NCBI GenBank assembly: GCA_002312935.1
Contig: DCAT01000153.1
Coordinates: 1-30,855 of the forward strand
Source: Oceanospirillaceae bacterium UBA1126
GTDB lineage: Bacteria > Pseudomonadota > Gammaproteobacteria > Pseudomonadales > Balneatricaceae
Direction of reading: 5' to 3'
DNA length: 30,855 bases
Position 1 is the stretch's first letter. Each line of letters begins with the position of its first letter. This document shows, piece by piece, positions 24,806-30,855 of the stretch. The notes beneath the pieces were generated by a model that was not told the DNA's origin, ran no database searches, and saw only the letters and a program-made list of their open reading frames with translations. The translations under genes were made by a program, and so were the position numbers.

Positions 24806-25990
24806 TTACTCGTGGTGACGCAATCTGTAGATTAAGCCACAGCCTACAAACATGATGCCGCAGGAAATGATAATACTTAAATGGTAGCTGCCAGACCATT
24901 GAGATAAAACGCCAGCGGCGGCTGGAGACGCTATCTGAGCCACGCCATAGGATAGCGTCATCTTACCCATCATTTTTGCAGGGCGAGTAGGGAAGTATCG
25001 GCCCGCCATGGTAAGTACAAGGCTTACAATGCCAATAAAGGTGCCACCAAATAAGCCAGCACCTATAAAGGTCCAGATTAAACCTGGGCTTAAAATGGGG
25101 ATAAGCATACCGGTGAACTGTAGAACAAAAGCTAACAGTAAGGCGTTTAAATTGCCAAGCTTACGGGCTACTAGGTCCCAAATAATGCACGCTGGAGCCG
25201 CCGCTAGGCCAATGATCATAAAGGTTACTGAGCCATATTCATGGTCTCCAGTAATTTGATTTACATGGGCAACGATGAAAGTGGTAATAACCGCGTAACC
25301 CACGCCTGCACAAAAATAGGCCAACATAAACGTTTGCAGAAACTGTGGTGATGGTGGCCTATCGACCATTTTTTCACCACCCACGTTATAGCCACTAGTA
25401 TTGGGTTTAGGCAACCAAAACCACGCAGGGATGGCTAATAAACAGCCTAATGCGGTGAACCAAAACCAATGCTGCTGCCAACTGATCTGACCTGCAACTA
25501 GGTAAACAAAAAGAGCTGTGAAAAAGATTCCAGAACCCATGCCAATAAAGTGAATGCCTAACTCTGAACGTAACTGGTGACGCAGCAACCAATGCATTAC
25601 CAAGCCTGATCCTAGCAATAATCCAGCTGCACTACTTAAGCCTGAAAAAAACCTTAATAATCCCCATAACCAAAAGTTTTGTGTTAGTCCTAAGCCTATA
25701 GTGGTGGCCAAAGCAACCAATAAGCCTAGCCGATAAAGGCGATCTTTTTTGGCCAAATCACTAATGTTTGCTGCAATTAATGCACCACAAAAATAGCCAG
25801 CATAATTGAAGGCTGCTAACCAGCCACCTTGAGCAACGCCAAGGCCTGCGTGTTGTTGCATCAGGGGAAGCATTGGGGTGTAGGCAAACCGAGCGATGCC
25901 AATCATTAAAATAAGGCTAGCAATGCCAGCACTCAACACTTTAAGACGTTGAACATTGTGCAGGATTGAGTGAGAAGCAGTATTGGGCAT
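24806..25990 (-). CDS. YbfB/YjiJ-family MFS transporter
   Basis: 394 residues from the ATG at 25990; the frame extends to a TTG at 26050, but that addition is Arg/His-rich and unlike a membrane-protein start. About 12 hydrophobic helices are seen. The N-terminal half carries the YbfB pattern: MIGIARFAYTPMLPLMQ, GGWLAAFNYAGYFCGAL and RFFSGLSSAAGLLLGSGLVMHWLL. The group is widespread in proteobacteria, often near aromatic or organic-acid catabolic genes, with no fixed substrate. It converges on dctM and is divergent from the leader ORF and second MFS gene, with a 163-bp shared control region. Confidence 0.85.
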   Translation of the reverse strand: MPNTASHSILHNVQRLKVLSAGIASLILMIGIARFAYTPMLPLMQQHAGLGVAQGGWLAAFNYAGYFCGALIAANISDLAKKDRLYRLGLLVALATTIGLGLTQNFWLWGLLRFFSGLSSAAGLLLGSGLVMHWLLRHQLRSELGIHFIGMGSGIFFTALFVYLVAGQISWQQHWFWFTALGCLLAIPAWFWLPKPNTSGYNVGGEKMVDRPPSPQFLQTFMLAYFCAGVGYAVITTFIVAHVNQITGDHEYGSVTFMIIGLAAAPACIIWDLVARKLGNLNALLLAFVLQFTGMLIPILSPGLIWTFIGAGLFGGTFIGIVSLVLTMAGRYFPTRPAKMMGKMTLSYGVAQIASPAAAGVLSQWSGSYHLSIIISCGIMFVGCGLIYRLRHHE

Positions 25991-26046
25991 GAGGGGCCTG
26001 TGCGCGCGTAAAAAGCGATGGCTCCTATTATGGCGAGGCCTTGCAC

Positions 26047-26089
26047 ACAATACAATCTAGACATTAAGCTAACAGGACTTTTGTATTGT
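26047..26089. promoter_or_regulatory. 9-bp inverted repeat between divergent MFS genes
   Basis: ACAATACAA (26047-26055) and TTGTATTGT (26081-26089) are exact complements with centres 34 bp apart. The spacing is long for a single dimer but could suit two half-sites or a tetrameric regulator. No regulator gene is adjacent. Confidence 0.3.
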
Positions 26090-26105
26090 CTTCGGCTAAA
26101 CTTTC

Positions 26106-26127
26106 GCTGCGTAGTTTTACTCGCAGC
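26106..26127 (+). other. Hairpin in the leader of the 41-codon ORF
   Basis: GCTGCG (26106-26111) and CGCAGC (26122-26127) pair perfectly; inside, AGT and ACT can add three pairs with one bulged T and a TTT loop. It lies 26 bp before the ATG at 26154 and would be in the 5' untranslated RNA if transcription starts upstream. No U-tract follows. Confidence 0.4.
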
Positions 26128-26153
26128 CTTTACCAGTGAAATGGAGATATATT

Positions 26154-26279
26154 ATGGAAGATACAACACCCAACAGACCATATAGAGTAACGTATGGTAG
26201 CGCCTTAAACGGCATGGACTTTAATCTATTAGCGGGCAGCATGCCAGAAAATGTGGGGTTCTCAAAGCATGCCGTCTAG
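26154..26279 (+). CDS. Small 41-residue ORF overlapping the start of an MFS gene
   Basis: The ATG at 26154 has a good ribosome site (TGGAG about 7 bp upstream). It encodes a soluble 41-residue peptide starting MEDTTPNRPYRV and ending GFSKHAV. I do not recognise a family. Its stop overlaps the MFS start: 11 bp if that gene begins at 26269, 29 bp if at 26251. This layout suggests translational coupling or a regulatory leader peptide. There is no run of a single amino acid to suggest classical attenuation. It could also be a real small protein acting with the transporter. Confidence 0.5.
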   Translation: MEDTTPNRPYRVTYGSALNGMDFNLLAGSMPENVGFSKHAV

Positions 26280-27423
26280 CGCTGTGTTAACTAAGTCCCG
26301 CGGGCAGATTGTATTTTCAGGATTTTTCTTCGCATACTTTTGTTGTTTTGGTTTAGTGTTGCCATTTCTGCCGTATTGGATGGTAAGCCGAGGTTTAGAT
26401 GCCCAAGAGGCGGCACTAATCCTTAGCTCTGCATTTGTGAGTAAAGTGTTTTTTGGATTGGGTGTGGGTGTATTGGCAGACGTCACCGGCCATAAAAAAC
26501 GCTGGATATTACTCTTGTCAGTACTGGCTTTTTTTGGGTTTGGTTTGTTTGTACAGTTTGAAACCTTTTGGCCCATGCTCACCGTTTGGTTTGTGGTGGG
26601 CGCTTTGCAAACTACCCAAGTGCCCATGGTAGATGGCTTAGCAATAGCTGCTGCTCGGCTTGGGAAGCTTAAATACAGTAGTGCGCGCTTATGGGGCTCT
26701 GTTGCTTTTATTGCGTCTTCCACCTTAAGTGGGCTTTACATAGCAGCTTACAGTATTGATGCTTACCCAATATTACTTTTGGTGCTGGCGGCTATTGTTA
26801 TTGTTTTTGCCTTATCTTTGCCGGATATCCGCCCGCAATCTAAAGCAAGCCGTAAATTAGCGTTTTTGGAGTTGTTTAAACTACCTGGGTTTATAGCTAT
26901 AGTTGCTGTTGGCTCTTTATTGCAGGCTAGCCATGGAGCCTTGTATACCATTGGAACCTTACACTGGCTTGAGGCGGGTATAAGTGAATCAATCATTGGT
27001 CTCCTTTGGGCACAAAGTGTAGCTGCAGAGGCAGTGCTGTTTGCCATTGGTATATGGCTGTTAAGTAAAGTCGGTGTTAAAGGCTTGCTGTGGATGGCAG
27101 TCATTGCAGGCGTTGTGCGTTGGCTTACATTGGGATGGTCGAGCAATGTTAGCGTACTTTTTACCGTGCAAATACTGCACGCCTTTACCTTTGCTGCAAC
27201 TCACTTAGCGATCACTCAATACATTACCCAAAAAGTACCAGACCAATTAACAGCCTCTGCCCAAACCTTTTATGATGCTCTTGCTCTAGGTGCATTAATG
27301 GGTATGAGTATGACGCTAGTGGGGGGGTTGTATGAACATATTAATGCCCAAGTCTTTTGGGCGATGGCATTTTTATCCCTGTGTGCAGGCCTTGTGCTAA
27401 AGCGCTATGCAAAATTAATTTAA
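26269..27423 (+). CDS. MFS transporter, HcaT / LacY-like (MFS_1_like) group
   Basis: 384 residues from the ATG at 26269 (an in-frame ATG at 26251 would add six). Twelve hydrophobic helices are seen. Early motifs match the HcaT (3-phenylpropionate transporter) branch: FFFAYFCCFGLVLPFLPYWM with SRGL, then SSARLWGSVAFI around the fifth helix and DQLTASAQTFYDALALGALMGMS in the C-terminal half. The substrate is unknown. It is preceded and overlapped by the 41-codon ORF and followed 18 bp later by a small DUF2306-like gene, so the three probably form one transcript. Confidence 0.85.
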   Translation: MPSSAVLTKSRGQIVFSGFFFAYFCCFGLVLPFLPYWMVSRGLDAQEAALILSSAFVSKVFFGLGVGVLADVTGHKKRWILLLSVLAFFGFGLFVQFETFWPMLTVWFVVGALQTTQVPMVDGLAIAAARLGKLKYSSARLWGSVAFIASSTLSGLYIAAYSIDAYPILLLVLAAIVIVFALSLPDIRPQSKASRKLAFLELFKLPGFIAIVAVGSLLQASHGALYTIGTLHWLEAGISESIIGLLWAQSVAAEAVLFAIGIWLLSKVGVKGLLWMAVIAGVVRWLTLGWSSNVSVLFTVQILHAFTFAATHLAITQYITQKVPDQLTASAQTFYDALALGALMGMSMTLVGGLYEHINAQVFWAMAFLSLCAGLVLKRYAKLI

Positions 27424-27441
27424 CCCCAAAAAATAATCATT

Positions 27442-27654
27442 ATGACTTTAGACTCGCTTTATGAAACGTTAACGTTTGCCCATTTAAGTACCATTGGGCC
27501 GGCGTTTTTAATGGCTAGTTACATGATAATGACCAAAAAAGGCTCGGGGCAGCACAAGCGTGCCATGATAGCGCTGTATGTTGGCGGCATGTTAGTTGCG
27601 GGTGGGTTTACCATAGTACCTAGGCGCTTTCTTGGCGCACTAGTCTTCAGTTAA
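27442..27654 (+). CDS. Short membrane protein matching the C-terminal half of DUF2306
   Basis: 70 residues with two hydrophobic helices. The part GQHKRAMIALYVGGMLVAGGFTIVPRRFLG fits the C-terminal half of DUF2306 membrane proteins (typically HRRAM..LY.G..vAG.fT..PgR..G), and HLSTIGPAF resembles the helix before it. Full-length members are roughly twice as long, so the N-terminal helices are missing. There is an ATG but no strong ribosome site, so this is either a genuine half-size protein translated by coupling with the MFS gene or a decayed copy. Function unknown. Confidence 0.55.
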   Translation: MTLDSLYETLTFAHLSTIGPAFLMASYMIMTKKGSGQHKRAMIALYVGGMLVAGGFTIVPRRFLGALVFS

Positions 27655-27861
27655 CTTAGGTCGCCGCATAAACCCTATGTAAATGAATATAACAGTTCAT
27701 CAATTCGGCCCGCTTAGGGGATAGTGCCTAAATTGAAATGCATCACTTTTATAGCCGCCATACTGTAAGTGGCTAATCGGATACATGATCTGGTTTATGA
27801 ATGATAAGAATAATGTTAAATTTTAAGATGATTGCTTCTATCTTTTTTTAGGTATTCAGTT

Positions 27862-29901
27862 ATGTCTTCTAATGATCCCTTGTTACAGCCCTTCAAGCTA
27901 AAGCACTTGACCCTTAAAAATCGTATTATGATGACCTCTCATGAGCCAGCTTACCCAGAAAACGGCATGCCTAAAGAACGTTATCTTGCGTATCACTTGG
28001 AACGCGCTAGAGCGGGAGTTGCACTCACTATGACAGCCGGGTCAGCCACTGTTTCTAGGGATAGCCCGCCAGTATTCAACAATATATTAGCGTATAAGGA
28101 TGAGGTTGTGCCTTTTTTAAGAGACATGGCAGACGCGTGCCACGAGCACGGTTGTGCCGTCATGTTGCAATTAACCCACCTGGGTCGGCGTACAGGTTGG
28201 AATAAAGGTGATTGGCTGCCTGCTGTGTCTCCGTCACACCAGCGTGAAGCAGCTCACCGTGCTTTCCCTAAAAAATTAGAAGGTTGGGACATTGACCGTA
28301 TTATTGGTGATTATGCTGATGCCGCTGAGCGCATGTATGCTGCAGGCTTAGATGGTATAGAACTGCAAGCATATGGGCACTTAATGGATCAGTTTTGGTC
28401 GCCCTTAACCAATACTCTAGAAGCACCTTACGGTGGCTCGTTAAACAACCGAATCCGGTTCACCTTAGAAGTGCTGCAAGCCATTCGTGACCGGGTAGGA
28501 GAAAGGTTTATTGTTGGCGTTCGTTACACAGCAGATGAGGCTTATGCGGGGGGAATTAACCCAAGTGAAGGGATTGAAATTTCTAAAATTCTACGAGATA
28601 CCGGTCATGTAGACTTTCTCAATGTCATTCGTGGGCGCATCAATACTGATGCGGCCCTCACAGATGTTATCCCGATTATGGGTATGAAAAACTCTCCTCA
28701 CCTAGACTTTGCGGGAGCCGTGCGTGAGGCAACGGGCTTCCCCGTGTTTCATGGCGCTAAAATACCTGATGTTGCCACAGCACGCCACGCCATTGCCGAC
28801 GGTAAGCTAGATATGGTGGGCATGACTCGTGCGCATATGGCAGACCCTCACTTGGTGCGCAAAATCATGCAAGGTAAAGAGGCCGACATACGCCCCTGTG
28901 TGGGAGCTAATTATTGCTTAGATCGTATTTACCAAGCAGGTGATGCCTTGTGCATTCACAACGCAGCTACAGGGCGGGAGCTCACCATGCCCCATAATAT
29001 TGCCAAGGCCGATGTGCGTAAAAAAGTGGTCATCATTGGTGCAGGGCCAGGTGGTTTAGAGGCGGCTCGGGTTGCGGCTGAAAGAGGTCACCAAGTGGTC
29101 GTATTAGAGGCAGCAGCGAAGCCTGGTGGGCAGATACGTCTCACCGCACAAACGCCAAGGCGTGAAGACATGATGGAGATTATTAATTGGCGTATGGCGC
29201 AATGCCAGGCAAAAAAAGTTGAGTTTCAATTTAACACTTGGGCTGAGGCGCATGATGTTAAGGCACTTAATCCAGATGTGGTTATTGTTGCTACGGGCGG
29301 CATGCCTGATACTGATGTGCTGGCCTCGGGTAACGAACTTGCAGTGTCCAGCTGGGACATTCTTTCTGGCGATGCTAAGTTTGGTAAAAATGTACTGATT
29401 TTTGATGACGCTGGTGACCACCCAGCATTGCAGGCTGCAGAAATGCTCGCTAACAGCGGTGCTAAGGTGGAAATTATGACACCTGATCGAAGCTTCTCAC
29501 CTGATGTTATGGCAATGAATTTAGTACCCTATATGCGCAGTCTACAAGATAAAGATGTGACCTTTACTGTGACCTATCGAGTAGCAAGTGCGCGGCGCAT
29601 TGTCGATCAAATTGAACTAACCTTAAGTAGTGATTATGGCAGCATTAACAAAACTCGATTGGTGGACCAGCTTGTCATTAATCATGGCACTTTGCCTTTG
29701 GATGGTCTCTATTTTGACTTAAAGCATGGTGCGTCTAACCAAGGGGAGCTAGATCATAGGGCTTTCATAAAGGGATTGCCTCAAACTCAGGTTCGTAACC
29801 CCGAGGGGAGTTACCAGCTATTCCGTATTGGTGATGCTGTTGCTGCACGTAATACCCATGCTGCTATCTATGATGGCTTGCGCCTCGCTAAAGATATTTA
29901 A
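27862..29901 (+). CDS. FMN/FAD/Fe-S oxidoreductase, N-methylproline demethylase / DgcA-like
   Basis: 679 residues from the ATG at 27862 (AGG about 9 bp upstream); an earlier in-frame start at 27832 adds an atypical leader. The N-terminal FMN TIM barrel begins PLLQPFKLKHLTLKNRIM and includes QLTHLGRRTGW, DQFWSPLTN and YGGSLNNR. Cys346, Cys352 and Cys364 fit the iron-sulfur site of trimethylamine-dehydrogenase relatives; the second ligand position is Ala349. The C-terminal FAD/NAD part has VVIIGAGPGGLEAARVAAE and ends RNTHAAIYDGLRLAKDI. By recalled similarity to DgcA and stachydrine-pathway enzymes, it should oxidatively demethylate an N-methylated amino acid. Exact substrate uncertain. The 207-bp gap upstream has no clear signal. 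Confidence 0.85.
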   Translation: MSSNDPLLQPFKLKHLTLKNRIMMTSHEPAYPENGMPKERYLAYHLERARAGVALTMTAGSATVSRDSPPVFNNILAYKDEVVPFLRDMADACHEHGCAVMLQLTHLGRRTGWNKGDWLPAVSPSHQREAAHRAFPKKLEGWDIDRIIGDYADAAERMYAAGLDGIELQAYGHLMDQFWSPLTNTLEAPYGGSLNNRIRFTLEVLQAIRDRVGERFIVGVRYTADEAYAGGINPSEGIEISKILRDTGHVDFLNVIRGRINTDAALTDVIPIMGMKNSPHLDFAGAVREATGFPVFHGAKIPDVATARHAIADGKLDMVGMTRAHMADPHLVRKIMQGKEADIRPCVGANYCLDRIYQAGDALCIHNAATGRELTMPHNIAKADVRKKVVIIGAGPGGLEAARVAAERGHQVVVLEAAAKPGGQIRLTAQTPRREDMMEIINWRMAQCQAKKVEFQFNTWAEAHDVKALNPDVVIVATGGMPDTDVLASGNELAVSSWDILSGDAKFGKNVLIFDDAGDHPALQAAEMLANSGAKVEIMTPDRSFSPDVMAMNLVPYMRSLQDKDVTFTVTYRVASARRIVDQIELTLSSDYGSINKTRLVDQLVINHGTLPLDGLYFDLKHGASNQGELDHRAFIKGLPQTQVRNPEGSYQLFRIGDAVAARNTHAAIYDGLRLAKDI

Positions 29902-30031
29902 CGTGAGTTTATAAGGGTTTAATTTGCCTTATTCATTAAGCCACTATAGACCAAAAGCTAATGCTCTTAGCACAATTTCAGCGTATTCTTGTATCTGACT
30001 TATTACAAAAATTTACCAGAGTAAGCTAAAC

Positions 30032-30855
30032 ATGCAAGCGCTACTAATCAACAAGGACGCAGCAGGATACACCGCTCAATTGGGCCAGATAAAAGAGGCA
30101 CAATTACCTGAAGGCGATGTGTTAATTAAGGTGGATTACTCCACCCTGAATTACAAAGATAGCCTAGCTATTACTGGTGCATCCCCCGTAGTACGCAGCT
30201 TTCCAATGGTACCTGGGATAGACCTTGCAGGCACGGTGGAGACGAGTGATCACGCAGATTTTAAAGCTGGAGATAAGGTTGTATTGAACGGGTTTGGAGT
30301 AGGCGAGGGGCATTGGGGTGGGTTAGCCCAAATGGCTCGGGTAAAAGGCGATTGGCTAGTGCCACTGCCCAGTGCCTTTACGTCGAAACAAGCCATGGCT
30401 ATTGGCACGGCGGGCTACACGGCAATGCTGTGTGTTATGGCTTTAGAGCAGCATGGTGTGACGCCAGACAAAGGTGAGGTGTTAGTTACTGGTGCTGCAG
30501 GCGGTGTGGGCAGCGTTGCGATTAGCTTACTGGCCAAACTGGGGTACACTGTAGTGGCCTCTAGTGGCCGAGTTGAAGAAACAGATTATTTGATGAGTTT
30601 AGGCGCCAGCAAAGTGATGGACCGCAATGAACTTAGTGAAAAAGGTAGGCCTTTAGCTAAAGAGCGCTGGGCTGGCGCGATCGATGTTGCAGGCAGCCAC
30701 ACCTTGGCTAATATTTGTGCATCGATGAAGTATGGAGGCACTGTTGCTGCGTGTGGTTTGGCCCACGGGTATGACCTGCCAGCCACAGTAATGCCTTTTA
30801 TTTTACGCGGTGTTACCTTAGCTGGTGTAGACAGTGTCTACCGCCCTAAGGCTGA
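30032..30855 (+). CDS. acuI: AcuI/YhdH-type NADPH-dependent acryloyl-CoA reductase (3' end missing)
   Basis: The ATG at 30032 opens a frame that runs to the window edge: 274 of an expected 325-330 residues. It is a medium-chain, zinc-free quinone-oxidoreductase-like protein that aligns throughout with the E. coli YhdH I recall: STLNYKDSLAITG, PGIDLAGTVETS, GVGEGHWGGLAQMARVKGDWLV, GTAGYTAMLCVMALE, the nucleotide site VTGAAGGVGSVAISLLAKLGY, and CGLAHGYDLPATVMPFILRGV. The family reduces acryloyl-CoA to propionyl-CoA, a step in DMSP use and in detoxification of acrylate. It is 130 bp after the demethylase-like gene in the same direction. Confidence 0.9.
   Translation, partial: MQALLINKDAAGYTAQLGQIKEAQLPEGDVLIKVDYSTLNYKDSLAITGASPVVRSFPMVPGIDLAGTVETSDHADFKAGDKVVLNGFGVGEGHWGGLAQMARVKGDWLVPLPSAFTSKQAMAIGTAGYTAMLCVMALEQHGVTPDKGEVLVTGAAGGVGSVAISLLAKLGYTVVASSGRVEETDYLMSLGASKVMDRNELSEKGRPLAKERWAGAIDVAGSHTLANICASMKYGGTVAACGLAHGYDLPATVMPFILRGVTLAGVDSVYRPKA

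Noticed and set aside
29911..29932. ATAAGG/CCTTAT inverted repeat after the demethylase-like gene
   Set aside because: Only six pairs, mostly A-T, and only two T's follow; too weak to call a terminator.

Overview
The window looks like chromosomal DNA of a Gram-negative, heterotrophic, probably marine gammaproteobacterium. This is inferred from the gene families (MsrPQ, a TRAP transporter with a DctBD-like pair, RsuA, ArfB, YbfB-type MFS, a YhdH/AcuI-like reductase, an N-methylproline-demethylase/DgcA-like flavoenzyme) and a moderate GC content. I cannot name a genus. Coding density is high. I see no rRNA, tRNA, CRISPR array, insertion sequence or phage gene, and no gene-free stretch longer than about 220 bases.

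Layout. 1-2411 (minus) is a hybrid 7TMR-DISM histidine kinase cut by the window start. 2628-4161 (plus) is msrQ-msrP, the periplasmic methionine-sulfoxide repair system, in the order Q then P. 4167-6166 (minus) holds a PAF-acetylhydrolase-like hydrolase followed by a prepilin peptidase. 6340-9194 (minus) is an aruH-aruI pair (arginine transamination and 2-ketoarginine decarboxylation), divergent from a TetR-family regulator (9290-9913). Downstream of that regulator is a dimethylargininase-like guanidine hydrolase (10053-10925). Next come an XenA/YqjM-type flavin reductase (minus), a RidA-family protein, a LOG-family hydrolase and an aldehyde dehydrogenase (plus). 14849-18361 holds housekeeping and orphan genes: a DUF2026-like protein, rsuA, arfB, a gate-domain membrane protein and a LysE/RhtB exporter. 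18396-24768 encodes a two-component system and a complete TRAP transporter (P, Q, M). 24806-27654 has two divergent MFS carriers, a 41-codon ORF overlapping the second, and a half-length DUF2306-like protein. 27862-30855 holds the demethylase-like flavoenzyme and a partial acuI-like reductase.

The most coherent unit is a candidate guanidino-compound catabolic regulon at about 6340-10925. An aruHI promoter, the TetR gene and the guanidine-hydrolase gene share similar operator-like dyads. Two of them lie side by side with centres 21 bp apart, and one fills the spacer of a good predicted aruH promoter. No ureohydrolase (GbuA) is in the window, so the guanidine hydrolase may supply that step, or may feed methylarginines into the pathway.

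Other notable points are a DctD-like regulator whose AAA+ domain lacks the GAFTGA loop, a 29-bp near-perfect palindrome between the flavin reductase and ridA, and a structured leader with a 41-codon ORF ahead of an MFS gene.
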